This document shows positions 24,939 through 37,216 of a stretch of 60,422 nucleotides of DNA, piece after piece. The notes under the pieces are model-generated. The model had not been told where the DNA came from, did not search any database, and saw only the letters and a list, made by a program, of their open reading frames with translations. The translations under genes and the position numbers were made by a program. Source of the DNA: CAMAVH01 sp036500145 (GTDB lineage Bacteria > Pseudomonadota > Alphaproteobacteria > SMXQ01); contig DASYCO010000062.1 in assembly GCA_036500145.1 (NCBI GenBank), forward strand, positions 1 to 60,422. The letters run 5' to 3'. Numbering within the stretch: position 1 is the first letter of the stretch; each line of letters starts with the position of its first letter.

Positions 24939-26015
24939 TCAGCGGCTGCGCGCCAGCCAGCGGCCGCCGAGCTTGCGCATCAGCGGGAAGACCACGGGCG
25001 GCGAGAAGTTGGCCGCCGTGATGCGCACGAACTGGAAGGCGGTGACGGTGGCCACTCCCAGTTCCAGCCCCTTGGCGGTGATCGCCATCTCGCCGATGCC
25101 GCCCGGCGCCAGCGCCAGCAGCACGCTGCCGAGCGGCAGGCCGCTCGCCCAGGCGATGCCGATCGCGACGCCGGCGCAGGCGACCATCAGGAAGAAGCCG
25201 TTGAACAGGGCATAGGGGATGAAGAGCTTGTAGCGCAGGAAGAATTCGCGTTCGAAGCGCGAGCCGAGCGCCATGCCGAGCATGACCTGGGCGACGTCGA
25301 TGATCTCGACGGGCACGCGCGACAGCGTGATGCCGCTGGCGGCGACGACGGCGCTGCTGATCAGCGAGCCCATCATCCAGGCGTTCTGGATGCGCAGCTT
25401 GGCGAAGGCCACGGCGCTGGCGAGCGTGATGCCGATCAGGACGAAGAACTTCTCGACATTGAAGGGCGGCAGCATGTCGACCGCCGTGCGGTCGAGGTCG
25501 GCGAAGCCCGTGTAGGTCAGCACCGCCGGGATGACCAGCACCAGGGTCGAGACGCGCAGCGACTGCGAGATGGCGACGGCGGGCACGTTGCCGCCGTACT
25601 TCATGGCCAGCACCGACATCTCGGCCGCGCCGCCCGGCACGGTCGCGAAGTAGCAGGAGGTCCGGTCGACCCCCGACATGCGCGCCAGCAGCAGGCCGCC
25701 GAGGGCGGCGAGGACCATGGTCAGGATGGCCCCGAGGAAGATCCAGCCGACGTAGCCGAGCAGGGCCACCAGCACGGCGGGGGTGAAATAGATGCCGACG
25801 GCGCTGCCGATGAACCATTGGCCGCCCTGCCGGCCGTAGGGCAGCACCTCGGGCTTGCCGCCGAGCAGTTTGACCAGGCCGATGGTCACCAGGGGTCCGA
25901 TCATCCAGGGAATCGGCGTTTTCGCCCAGGAAAACACCGCTCCGGCCCCCAATCCGAGCGCAAGGCCGAGGGCAATGCGGCGCCAACGCGTGCGGAAGCC
26001 GGTAAATTCGGACAT
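24939..26015 (-). CDS. AbrB-family membrane protein (PF05145)
   Basis: A 358-residue polytopic membrane protein with two homologous halves, each with the AbrB-duplication signature: TPIPWMIGPL near residue 31 and the ALAPGGIGEMAITAKGLEL block near 305, mirrored by TVPGGAAEMSVLAMKYGGN near 135. The family is often misannotated as ammonia monooxygenase; its role is unknown, and regulator or transporter ideas exist. It is the first gene of a run with the mch-like and mct genes (56 bp and 30 bp gaps), so a transport role for a C4/C5 dicarboxylic acid such as mesaconate is an attractive guess, but only inference. Confidence 0.85.
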   Translation of the reverse strand: MSEFTGFRTRWRRIALGLALGLGAGAVFSWAKTPIPWMIGPLVTIGLVKLLGGKPEVLPYGRQGGQWFIGSAVGIYFTPAVLVALLGYVGWIFLGAILTMVLAALGGLLLARMSGVDRTSCYFATVPGGAAEMSVLAMKYGGNVPAVAISQSLRVSTLVLVIPAVLTYTGFADLDRTAVDMLPPFNVEKFFVLIGITLASAVAFAKLRIQNAWMMGSLISSAVVAASGITLSRVPVEIIDVAQVMLGMALGSRFEREFFLRYKLFIPYALFNGFFLMVACAGVAIGIAWASGLPLGSVLLALAPGGIGEMAITAKGLELGVATVTAFQFVRITAANFSPPVVFPLMRKLGGRWLARSR

Positions 26016-26290
26016 TGGGGCGGGAAAACCGGCAATTTATGGGGGTGACAGGGCCAAAACAGGTTTACGCCGCGCCAAGCCCCCGGCGCAACGCCCTTCT
26101 CGGCGGTCCCGCCTTGCGAAAACGCGGGGCGGCGGACGGTCCGAAAGGGCCGGCTGGGCTGTCTCCGTCGTGAAATCCGGCATTGCCATCAGGGGCGGCT
26201 TTGCTTATGAAACCTCCCGTCTCTCGCCGTTTCCGATTACATCCCTCGCGGCCCACTTCCGGGCCTGCGAAACCGCCGGAAACGGCCGTC

Positions 26291-26305
26291 TAGGAGGATC
26301 ATTTG
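26291..26305 (+). promoter_or_regulatory. Ribosome site deciding a TTG start for tkt
   Basis: TAGGAGG at 26291-26297 lies 5 bases before TTG 26303-26305. The first in-frame ATG (26357) has no ribosome site and would cut the protein close to the first conserved transketolase helix. Confidence 0.7.
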
Positions 26306-28315
26306 CCGCAGGGTGAAGTCTTGGGAGCCCAGTCCTCGACAGTTGGGCACCAGGAAATGGCGAACGCCATTCGCGCGCTTGCCATGGATGCCGTCGAAGC
26401 CGCCAATTCCGGCCATCCGGGCATGCCCATGGGCATGGCCGACGTTGCCACGGTCCTGTTCACCCGCTTCCTGAAGTTCGATCCGACCGAGCCCAAGTGG
26501 CCCGACCGCGACCGCTTTGTGCTGTCGGCCGGCCACGGCTCCATGCTGCTCTATTCGCTGCTGCACCTGACCGGCTATCCGGACATGACGATGGCGGAGC
26601 TGAAGCGCTTCCGCCAGCTCGGCGCCAAGACCGCCGGCCACCCGGAATACGGCCACGCCACCGGCATCGAGACCACCACTGGCCCGCTCGGCCAGGGCAT
26701 CGCCACCGCCGTGGGCATGGCCATGGGCGAGCGCCTGCTCGCCGCCCGCTACGGCAAGGACGTGGTCGACCATTTCACCTACGTCATCGCCGGCGACGGC
26801 TGCCTGATGGAAGGCATCAGCCACGAGGCGATCTCGCTGGCCGGCCACCTCAAGCTCAACAAGCTCATCGTCCTGTTCGACGACAACCAGATCTCCATCG
26901 ACGGCCCGACCTCGCTGTCGGTCTCCGACGACCAGATCGCGCGCTTCAAGGCGTCGCACTGGAATGCCGTCGCCGTCGACGGCCATGATCCGGAAGCGGT
27001 CGCCGCCGCCATCGCCAAGGCGCAGACGAGCGACAAGCCGTCGCTGATCGCCTGCCGCACCGTTATCGGCTACGGCGCGCCGAAGAAGGCCGGCACCTCC
27101 GCGACCCATGGCGCGGCACTCGGCGCCGAGGAAGTCGCGGGCGCCCGCCTCAAGCTCGGCTGGACCGCGCCGCCCTTCGAGATTCCCGCCCCCATCGCCG
27201 ACGCATGGCGCAAGGCCGGCGCGCGCGGCGCCGCGCCCCGCAAGGCCTGGCTCGACCGCTTCGCCAAGCTCGACGCCGCCAAGCAGGCCGAGTTCAAGCG
27301 CACCCAGGCGGGCGAGCTGCCCAAGGGCCTCGACGAGGCCATGCTCGCCTACAAGAAGTCCCTGTCCGAGCAGGCGCCGAACTGGGCGACCCGCAAGTCG
27401 TCGCAGGAAGCGCTCGAGGCCATCACGCCGCTCGTCGCCGAGATGATCGGCGGCTCGGCCGACCTCACCGGCTCGAACAACACCAAGTCGAAGGTGCAGG
27501 CGCCGATCACGCCGGACGACTTCTCCGGCCGCTACGTCTACTACGGCGTGCGCGAGCACGGCATGGCCGCGGCGATGAACGGCCTGGCGCTGCACGGCGG
27601 CATCATTCCCTACGGCGGCACCTTCCTGGTCTTCACCGACTACTGCCGCCCGTCGATCCGCCTCTCGGCGCTGATGGGCCTGCGCGTCGTCTACGTCATG
27701 ACGCACGATTCCATCGGCCTCGGCGAAGACGGCCCGACCCACCAGCCGGTCGAGCATCTCGCCGCGCTGCGCGTCATCCCCAACCTGCTGACCTTCCGCC
27801 CGGCCGACGCCGTGGAATCGCTGGAATGCTGGATGGCGGCGCTGCAGCAGCCGAACCGTCCGTCGGTGCTGGCGCTGTCGCGCCAGAACCTGCCGACCCT
27901 GCGCAAGGCCCACGTCGCCGAGAACCTCTCGGCCAAGGGCGGCTACGTCCTGGCCGACGCCGAAGGCGCCCGCCGCGCGACGATCTTCGCCTCCGGCTCG
28001 GAAGTGACGATCGCGATGGCAGCGCGCGACCAGCTGCAGGCCCAGGGCGTCGGCACCGCCGTCGTCTCCATGCCCTGCTGGGAACTCTTCGACGCCCAGG
28101 ACGAGGCCTACCGGGCCAAGGTCATCGGCAAGGACACGGTCCGCGTCGCCGTCGAGGCGGCCAGCCCGTTTGGCTGGGAACGCTACGTCGGCGAGAACGG
28201 CGCCATGGTCGGCATGACCGGCTTCGGCGCCTCGGCTCCGGCGGAGGACCTGTATAAGCATTTCGGCATCACGGCCGACGCCGTGACGCAAAAGGTGCGC
28301 GAGCGCCTGAAATAG
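26303..28315 (+). CDS. tkt: Transketolase
   Basis: A 670-residue thiamine diphosphate enzyme that moves two-carbon ketol units in the pentose phosphate pathway. The substrate-side helix ANSGHPGMPMGMADV is followed by the TPP/Mg motif GDGCLMEGISHEA and DDNQISIDG. The second half has the glutamate-containing YYGVREHGMAAAMNG and the sugar-phosphate site THDSIGLGEDGPTHQPVEHL, ending in a phosphate-binding FGASAPAEDLYKHFGI. Length is normal for the family. Translation starts at TTG with a strong ribosome site. It heads tkt-gap-pgk. With no Calvin-cycle marker genes nearby, a general glycolytic/pentose role is most likely. Confidence 0.96.
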   Translation: MPQGEVLGAQSSTVGHQEMANAIRALAMDAVEAANSGHPGMPMGMADVATVLFTRFLKFDPTEPKWPDRDRFVLSAGHGSMLLYSLLHLTGYPDMTMAELKRFRQLGAKTAGHPEYGHATGIETTTGPLGQGIATAVGMAMGERLLAARYGKDVVDHFTYVIAGDGCLMEGISHEAISLAGHLKLNKLIVLFDDNQISIDGPTSLSVSDDQIARFKASHWNAVAVDGHDPEAVAAAIAKAQTSDKPSLIACRTVIGYGAPKKAGTSATHGAALGAEEVAGARLKLGWTAPPFEIPAPIADAWRKAGARGAAPRKAWLDRFAKLDAAKQAEFKRTQAGELPKGLDEAMLAYKKSLSEQAPNWATRKSSQEALEAITPLVAEMIGGSADLTGSNNTKSKVQAPITPDDFSGRYVYYGVREHGMAAAMNGLALHGGIIPYGGTFLVFTDYCRPSIRLSALMGLRVVYVMTHDSIGLGEDGPTHQPVEHLAALRVIPNLLTFRPADAVESLECWMAALQQPNRPSVLALSRQNLPTLRKAHVAENLSAKGGYVLADAEGARRATIFASGSEVTIAMAARDQLQAQGVGTAVVSMPCWELFDAQDEAYRAKVIGKDTVRVAVEAASPFGWERYVGENGAMVGMTGFGASAPAEDLYKHFGITADAVTQKVRERLK

Positions 28316-28365
28316 TCACGTGACTTGGCGCGGTTTCGCACCAATCTAACAAGAGTGGCGCGAAA
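28315..28365. promoter_or_regulatory. Palindromes upstream of gap
   Basis: A perfect 10-bp palindrome GTCACGTGAC (28315-28324) overlaps the last base of tkt. Just downstream is a near-perfect inverted repeat, TTTCGCACCA at 28334-28343 and TGGCGCGAAA at 28356-28365 with a 12-base gap. Both lie about 95-140 bp before the gap start and could be operator sites. Confidence 0.4.
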
Positions 28366-28447
28366 CAGCGCCGAACGACCGGATCCCGGCCCCGCCCGCG
28401 TTGATGACCCTTCGCGGCAGGCGGCGGCCGTAACACTCGAAAGAATT

Positions 28448-28458
28448 GGAGGATGGCT

Positions 28459-28461
<3 letters not shown>
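28448..28461 (+). promoter_or_regulatory. Ribosome site deciding the gap start
   Basis: GGAGG at 28448-28452 abuts ATG 28453, too close for use, but lies 6 bases before the in-frame ATG 28459. The later ATG is therefore preferred, which also gives the usual protein start M-T-V-R-V-A-I-N-G-F. Confidence 0.65.
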
Positions 28462-29466
<1,005 letters not shown>

Positions 29467-29477
29467 GTCGGTAGCCC

Positions 29478-30689
29478 GTGCCGCAGTTCAACACGATCGA
29501 CCAGGCCTCCGTCGCCGGCAAGCGCGTCATCGTCCGCGTCGACCTCAACGTGCCGATGAAGAACGGCAAGGTCACCGACTACACGCGCATCGAACGCCTC
29601 GCCTCGACCCTGAAGGAGCTCGCCGAGAAGGGCGCCAAGCTGGTGCTCATCTCGCACTTCGGCCGCCCGACCAAGGGGCCCGATCCGGAACTGTCGCTCA
29701 AGCCGCTGGCCGAGCCGCTGTCGCAGGCGCTCGGCCGCCCGGTCGTCTTCGTGCCCGACTGCATCGGCCCGCAGGCCGAGGCCGTGGTGGCGAAGCTGAA
29801 GCCCGGCGAAGTGGCGCTGCTCGAGAACCTGCGCTTCCATCCCGAGGAAGAGAAGAACGACGTCGGCTTCGCCAAGAGCCTCGCGGCGCTCGGCGACCTC
29901 TACATCGACGACGCCTTCTCCACGGCGCACCGCGCCCATGCCTCGCTCGACGCCATCGCGGCCATCCTGCCGGCCTACGCCGGCCGCCTGATGGAGGCCG
30001 AGCTGGTGGCCCTCGGCAAGGCGCTGGAGAAGCCCGACCGTCCGCTCGCCGCCGTGGTCGGCGGGTCCAAGGTCTCCTCCAAGCTCGAGCTGCTCGGCAA
30101 CCTCTCGAAGAAGGTCGACCGCCTCATCATCGGCGGCGGCATGGCCAACACCTTCCTCTTCGCCATGGGCGCGCCGGTCGGCAAGTCGCTCTGCGAGCGC
30201 GAGCTGGCGCCGACGGCGCTGGAGATCATGAAGGAAGCGCGCGCCAACGGCTGCGAATTCGTGCTGCCCATCGACGTGGTGGTGGCGCGCGAAGTGCAGG
30301 CCGGCGCCGCGCACGAGACCGTGCCGGTCGGCCAGGTGCTGGAGGACGCGATGATCCTCGACATCGGCCCGGCCAGCATCAAGGCGCTCGACAAGCTGTT
30401 CCACGAATGCCGCACGGTGGTGTGGAACGGGCCCTTCGGCGTGTTCGAAGTGCCGCCGTTCGACGCCGGCACCAACGCCGTGGCGCAGATCGTCGCCAAG
30501 CTCACCCATTCCGGCAAGCTGGTCAGCATCGCCGGCGGCGGCGACACGGTGGCGGCCCTCGGCCATGCCGGGGTCACCGAAGCCTTCTCCTACGTCTCGA
30601 CGGCGGGCGGCGCCTTCCTCGAATGGCTCGAGGGCAAGGACCTGCCGGGCGTGCGCGCGCTGGAAAAGGCCGCCGAGCTGGTCGCCTGA
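29478..30689 (+). CDS. pgk: Phosphoglycerate kinase
   Basis: A 403-residue kinase converting 1,3-bisphosphoglycerate and ADP to 3-phosphoglycerate and ATP. The start is GTG 29478, 11 bp after gap, because homology begins at once (KRVIVRVDLNVPM at about 15-27) and no ATG is available. Conserved blocks are ISHFGRPTKG, ENLRFHPEEEKND, Y-I-D-D-A-F-S-T-A-H-R-A-H-A-S, the hinge V-V-G-G-S-K-V-S-S-K and the ATP site V-W-N-G-P-F-G-V-F. It ends 13 bp before a convergent gene, with no terminator hairpin in the gap. Confidence 0.96.
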   Translation: MPQFNTIDQASVAGKRVIVRVDLNVPMKNGKVTDYTRIERLASTLKELAEKGAKLVLISHFGRPTKGPDPELSLKPLAEPLSQALGRPVVFVPDCIGPQAEAVVAKLKPGEVALLENLRFHPEEEKNDVGFAKSLAALGDLYIDDAFSTAHRAHASLDAIAAILPAYAGRLMEAELVALGKALEKPDRPLAAVVGGSKVSSKLELLGNLSKKVDRLIIGGGMANTFLFAMGAPVGKSLCERELAPTALEIMKEARANGCEFVLPIDVVVAREVQAGAAHETVPVGQVLEDAMILDIGPASIKALDKLFHECRTVVWNGPFGVFEVPPFDAGTNAVAQIVAKLTHSGKLVSIAGGGDTVAALGHAGVTEAFSYVSTAGGAFLEWLEGKDLPGVRALEKAAELVA

Positions 30690-30702
30690 GCTTTCCGCTT
30701 TC

Positions 30703-32436
30703 CTAATTGATGCTGAATTGGCGCGTCACGCCATCGATCTCGATGTTGCGGTAGGCCGGCGCGACTGCGTGCGCCTTGCCGTCTTTCAGCTTTTCGATCA
30801 GCTCGGTGAAGGACGTGGGCTTCGGCGCTAGATTGCCGACCGAACCGATGCGCGACCATTCGCCCTTCGTCTCTTTGTAGACCGGCTGCGTCCCGTATTC
30901 GTTGAGCACCACCATTTCGTCCCGGCCGTCGCCGTCGAGGTCGATCGCGAGGACGTAGCAGTCCTTGCTGCAAGCTTCGGACACGGCGGGCAATCTGTCG
31001 GCATCGATCTTGGCGACGAGCTTGCCGTCGGCTGGCCTGCCGCCCGGCAGAATTTTGTAGTCGGTCGGCGGGCGGGCGTCCTTGCGGATTTGCGCGTTGA
31101 GATTGTATTGCGCGTCCGGCCCCATCTTGATGGCTTGCAGGGCGGCGTTGCGGATGCTGTCGCCGACGCCGCTGTCGGCCTGCGCAAGCTTGTCGAGTGC
31201 GGCGTGTCCCGGCTTGCCCAGCTGCGCCGCGAACAGGTGCCAATCGATCTTTTCGAACGGACGGCGGCCGTCGAGGATGCGGCCCAATTGGTCGGATGCG
31301 CTGATTCGCAACGGCGACAGCAGCGGACTGTTGATCGCCAACGCCAGGAGCGGCACGGCGATCAAAGCGACCATGTTGGCGCGGGCCAGGTTCGGCAAAG
31401 CCGCGCGGGGCCGCGCCGCCGAGGCAAGATAGCCGAGCGCGACCAAGCCAGCGAAGCCGAGCGCGACGGCGCCGAGGATGCGGTCGACGGTCCAGCCGTA
31501 CTGCGCGATGCGCAAGCCCAGGGAATAGACGGAGAAGCCGACCAGGACCGGCAAGAGGCCTGCGGCGATCCGCACGAGAATGAGCAGAGGCTTCGGCAGG
31601 CACAGCAAGTTCCTGCCGTCGTCGTGGGCCGCGTTGAGGAAGAGCGTGAACAGCGCCGCCAGCAGCAGGATCAGGTAGGTGGCATAGCCGGTCTTCCACA
31701 CCGGCTGCAGCCCCGCGACGGCCACGCCCGCGACGAAGGCGACGATGATCAGCGCGGCGAGCGGGGACAGGGCGGCGCCAATGGCGCTGATCGCGCGCCG
31801 CGCGCCTTCGATCAGCGTCGGCTTGCCGATCAGCACGGCGGTGCCTAGGGCGAAGGCGACGCCGAACAATGGCAGCAGCAGCCAGTCGTTCTGGATCAGT
31901 TTCGCCAAGGCGGCGAAGCCGAGCAGCTTGAACAGCGCCGACCATATGGCCATCAAGCCCCAGACCAGCAGCGTGAAGAGCCAGCAGCCGATCGGCAGCA
32001 GAACGTTGCGCGCGGTCAGGGCGAACAGGATGGGGTAATCGGCGATGCGGCGCTCCGTCGTCGCCGCGAATTCGGCGAGCGACATGATCGCCAGCCAGGC
32101 CAGAAAGCCGGTGACCGAGAGCCAGCTGTCGATCGCGGAGGAGTCGCGGTCGGGCAGCGTCACATGAGCGGCATACCAGGTCATGGCGACCAGCAAGGCC
32201 GCGACAAGGCCGGTGACGGCGTAAAAAAACGGCCGGCGGCGATAGACGATCAGCCACTGCGCCGTCGTCGGCAGGAATATCGTTGCGCCCCAGAGAAGAC
32301 GCGACATCCAAGGGTTGGCGTCGACCCAATGCGCGGAGGTCAGCTTCGTCAACAGGGCCAAGGCCAAGCCTTGCAGAAGCCCGAGGGCCAGGATCAACGC
32401 TGCATTCGTTTTGTCGAGTTGGCGTTCTTCGGCCAT
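30703..32436 (-). CDS. DUF4153-type polytopic membrane protein with Ca-loop-like C-terminal domain
   Basis: A 577-residue protein. The first 370 residues form about eleven to twelve membrane helices in the layout of DUF4153/DUF4173 proteins, with a charged cytoplasmic loop after each pair. The last 180 residues are soluble and contain A-I-D-L-D-G-D-G-R-D-E-M-V-V-L, which looks like an FG-GAP/EF-hand type Ca-binding loop. Function unknown. The start at 32436 was chosen because membrane homology begins soon after; the in-frame upstream part to 32622 is low in hydrophobic residues and lacks a ribosome site. It converges with pgk. Confidence 0.75.
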   Translation of the reverse strand: MAEERQLDKTNAALILALGLLQGLALALLTKLTSAHWVDANPWMSRLLWGATIFLPTTAQWLIVYRRRPFFYAVTGLVAALLVAMTWYAAHVTLPDRDSSAIDSWLSVTGFLAWLAIMSLAEFAATTERRIADYPILFALTARNVLLPIGCWLFTLLVWGLMAIWSALFKLLGFAALAKLIQNDWLLLPLFGVAFALGTAVLIGKPTLIEGARRAISAIGAALSPLAALIIVAFVAGVAVAGLQPVWKTGYATYLILLLAALFTLFLNAAHDDGRNLLCLPKPLLILVRIAAGLLPVLVGFSVYSLGLRIAQYGWTVDRILGAVALGFAGLVALGYLASAARPRAALPNLARANMVALIAVPLLALAINSPLLSPLRISASDQLGRILDGRRPFEKIDWHLFAAQLGKPGHAALDKLAQADSGVGDSIRNAALQAIKMGPDAQYNLNAQIRKDARPPTDYKILPGGRPADGKLVAKIDADRLPAVSEACSKDCYVLAIDLDGDGRDEMVVLNEYGTQPVYKETKGEWSRIGSVGNLAPKPTSFTELIEKLKDGKAHAVAPAYRNIEIDGVTRQFSIN

Positions 32437-32590
32437 TGGCGTCCCCGGCACGCTTGTTTGAGTCGGCTGGATGTTACTCGAAACGACGGCGCCGCATAAG
32501 CGGCTGTTGATTGCCGCTTCCCGGCCGCGTCGGCCATATGGGCGTCTTGCCGCCCATCGGGCTTGGGCGCGCCGCCATGGCTGCTCCAGA

Positions 32591-32941
32591 CTAGAGGACG
32601 GCGTAAGCTCGCAGCGTCGCAAGCAGTGCGAGCGTCGCCGAGCCGATGATGACGGCGGCGAGCGTGTTGCGCCTGAGCGCGAACAAGGCGATCAGGCCGA
32701 CGGCGCAGGCGATAACGCGGTCGATCAGCGGCGTCGTCGCCAGCGGCCCTTCGGGCAGCAGCAGCATCCGCGCGATCAGCGCCGACAGCATCGCGTAGGA
32801 CACGCAGGTGACCCAGCGCATGACGGCGCTGTCGGCCGTCACGCGGCCCGACAGCCAGACGCCGAGGCCGCGCCACAGGTAGGAGCCGGCGGCGGCGGCG
32901 AGGATGGTGCCGGTCAGCCAGAGGTCGTGTGCGCTCATCAT
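32591..32941 (-). CDS. azlD: AzlD-type small subunit of branched-chain amino acid exporter
   Basis: A 116-residue protein with four membrane helices, matching the AzlD family: L-W-R-G-L-G-V-W-L near residue 22, V-S-Y-A-M-L-S-A-L near 47 and a helix-rich A-C-A-V-G-L-I-A-L-F-A-L-R-R-N-T. Its start overlaps the azlC stop by four bases (ATGA at 32938-32941), so the two are translationally coupled. AzlCD together export leucine, valine and analogues in other bacteria. Confidence 0.9.
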   Translation of the reverse strand: MMSAHDLWLTGTILAAAAGSYLWRGLGVWLSGRVTADSAVMRWVTCVSYAMLSALIARMLLLPEGPLATTPLIDRVIACAVGLIALFALRRNTLAAVIIGSATLALLATLRAYAVL

Positions 32942-33729
32942 GGCTCTGGGCTGTCCAGCTCGGCCGGCTTGTCCTTGTGGTCGCCGATCTTCTCGCCGAC
33001 GACGAAGGCGATGCTGCCGCCGACCACGCCGCCGATCAGCAGGCTCCAGTCCGGCCAGAAGGGATGCACGGCGAGCCCGATGACGGCGCCCGCCAGCAGG
33101 GCGGCGACGTTGTCCGCGCCCTTCACGTCGTCGGCGAAGACGAGCAGGAAGAACAGCGGGTTGAGGAAGACCAGCGCCAGCTTGAGCGTGACGGGCAGCG
33201 TGCTGGCCGCGGCGAAGCCGCAGACCGTGGCGACGCAGGACACGAAGATGCAGGAAAGGCCGAAGCCGAACAGCCAGGGCAGCCGCTGCGGCTGCGGCAG
33301 CGTCGGCACCACGCGCATGCTGCCGGTCCAGAAGGTCAGCGCGACGAACTGGCCGAGGGCGTAGAGCGCGACCCTGTAGCGCCGCCCGGCGGCGCCCGCC
33401 GGCTTGTGGCGGCGCAGGTGGGCGAAGAGCGGCAGGGTCATCGGCAGGAAGCGGGCGTTGACCAGCGTCACCGCTAGCAGGATGGCGAGGAAGTCGGCGC
33501 CCATCGCCTGCATTTCGGTGAGGGCCATCTGGCCCGGCATCGCCCAGATCGCCACGGTGGACAGCAGCGAGAGCGGCAGCGGCAGGCCGAGCTCGCGCGA
33601 CAGGGCGCCGAAGCCGACGAAGCTCGCGGCCAGCGCCCAGCCGGGCGCGCCGAAGCCGGCGAGCAGGCCGGCATGCCAGGCGTCACGGGGGGATGTGCTG
33701 CCGGGCGGCGGCAGGCGGTAGGTGGCCAT
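32938..33729 (-). CDS. azlC: AzlC-type branched-chain amino acid exporter
   Basis: A 263-residue membrane protein of the AzlC family. The conserved N-terminal block G-F-G-A-L-S-R-E-L-G-L is followed by A-M-P-G-Q-M-A-L-T-E and V-N-A-R-F-L-P-M-T-L-P-L, the typical AzlC motifs. It pairs with AzlD, whose gene overlaps its stop codon. Predicted to export branched-chain amino acids. No regulator gene (AzlB/Lrp type) is adjacent. Confidence 0.9.
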   Translation of the reverse strand: MATYRLPPPGSTSPRDAWHAGLLAGFGAPGWALAASFVGFGALSRELGLPLPLSLLSTVAIWAMPGQMALTEMQAMGADFLAILLAVTLVNARFLPMTLPLFAHLRRHKPAGAAGRRYRVALYALGQFVALTFWTGSMRVVPTLPQPQRLPWLFGFGLSCIFVSCVATVCGFAAASTLPVTLKLALVFLNPLFFLLVFADDVKGADNVAALLAGAVIGLAVHPFWPDWSLLIGGVVGGSIAFVVGEKIGDHKDKPAELDSPEP

Positions 33730-33814
33730 GGGAACGGAACGGGCTGTCGCGGGAGCCGCAGTCTAGCCCGGTTTGCGCGTGGGCGGACAGCGCCGCCATC
33801 GCCGTGCGGAGCAA

Positions 33815-35837
<2,023 letters not shown>

Positions 35838-35851
<14 letters not shown>

Positions 35852-36992
35852 TGGGAGTCTCGGATGCCTCGAGCACCCGGATCGCATTGAGGAAGCTGGC
35901 GTCGCGCTGCCATTTCTTCAGCATCCGCTGCCCGACGTCCGGCGTCACGCGGTCGTACAGCTCCAGCACGCGGCTCAGTTCGCGCGGGTTCATCACGCGC
36001 TCGTGGGCGCGCGCCTTGCGCGTCAGCATGAAGATGCTGGCGAAGTCGGTCTTCTCGATGCCTATGGCGCGGCAGACGATGGCGAGGGCCTCGCCGCCGG
36101 GTTCGAACATCATGCGGCGCAGCAGGCGCGGGCGCAGGCCCGAGAGCTTGCCGAACATCGCCTCGAACAGCGGCACTTCGCCCTGGCGCAGCACCTGCAG
36201 CAGCATGCGCGGCGTGACCTTGCCTTCTTCCGACAGGCGCTCGACCAGCTCGACGGGCTTGGGCTGCTCGATGGCGCGGCTCTGGCGGTCGATCACCGAC
36301 TTGACGCTGTTCTCCAGCGTCTCGTCGAGGTCGGCCGGGTCGATGTCGAAGTTGCGGACGATGTGCTGGCGCAAGGCGGCGGAGACCCACCAGTACATGC
36401 GCCGCGCGAGGTCGGGGTCGAGCTCGGGGCGCTTGAGCAGCGGGTTCTGGTAGGTGTCGACGCGCTTCGACTGGTCCACCAGGTATTCCATGGTGCCCTT
36501 CGAGATGCGGGCGCTCGGATTTTCCAGCATCGTCTTGATGACGTCTTCGTTGCCCATCTCGACCAGCGCGTCGGTGACGCTCTCGTTGAGGTTCTTGCGC
36601 ATGGCGATGACGAGCTGATGCTCCATCGTGCGGTGGTGGATGATCTCCACCAGGTCGATGTCGTGCAGGATGTCGCTCTGCACCAGCACGCGGTGGGCGA
36701 CTTCGATCTCGTCGTTGGCCAGCGTGAGGATCAGCTCGCGTGGCGCCAGCGGCACGGCGGCGAGGCGCTCGGCGAGCTCGCGGCGCACCGACATCTCCAC
36801 GTCATGGATGATCTGGCGCAGGATGTCCGTCATCAGCGCGCGTTCGCGGTCGCTGAGAATTTCCTGGTTGTTGAAGAACAGGTCGCTCACGGCATTGACC
36901 AATGCCTTGCGGCCCGCGACGGTCTTGTCCCGCGCGAGCTTCATCAGCACTTCTAGATCGTCGTCCTGGAGGGACATCGGTTCGTCGGCCAT
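35838..36992 (-). CDS. DUF2336 domain protein
   Basis: A 384-residue all-helical protein, the usual length for DUF2336, a family largely confined to alphaproteobacteria. HEAT-like repeats show in DVEMSVRRELAERLAAVP, DEIEVAHRVLVQSDILHD, NEDVIKTMLENPSARIS and a C-terminal GGEALAIVCRAIGIEKTDFASIF block. No enzyme motif is visible. It is the first gene of a unit with the PAS histidine kinase, with a 14-bp overlap, which suggests that the two proteins act in one signalling path. A DUF2336-kinase partnership is inference from the overlap. Confidence 0.88.
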
Positions 36993-37068
36993 GGTCCGTT
37001 CTTAAAAATCGGCGCGTGCCCAATCGCTCGTCATCTGAGCCCGCATCATCGGAATACAGCCCGGTCTC

Positions 37069-37083
37069 TTAAACAACAGTAAA
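37069..37083. promoter_or_regulatory. Near-CtrA site
   Basis: TTAA-N7-TAAA, one mismatch from the CtrA consensus, about 80 bp upstream of the DUF2336 gene on the other strand. It is weaker than the perfect site at 37177. Confidence 0.3.
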
Positions 37084-37176
37084 TCCCGCCATAAATTCCC
37101 ATTACAGGAGAAGGACTTGCGAGGCCTCGCCAAGATGGGAGGTGGCGGCGCCCTTGGCGCGAGGAACGGCGCGGCG

Positions 37177-37191
37177 TTAAGTTCCTGTTAA
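37177..37191 (+). promoter_or_regulatory. CtrA-type box TTAA-N7-TTAA
   Basis: A perfect match to the alphaproteobacterial CtrA consensus, with gttcctg as the 7-base spacer. It lies 25 bp upstream of the ATG of the small gene at 37217, where it could activate that gene. Confidence 0.55.
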
Positions 37192-37216
37192 GTCCACCCG
37201 GCATAAATTGCCGCCC

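Noticed and set aside
26237..28291. 684-codon minus-strand frame opposite tkt
   Set aside because: Shadow of the tkt codons; tkt has complete family motifs and a strong ribosome site.
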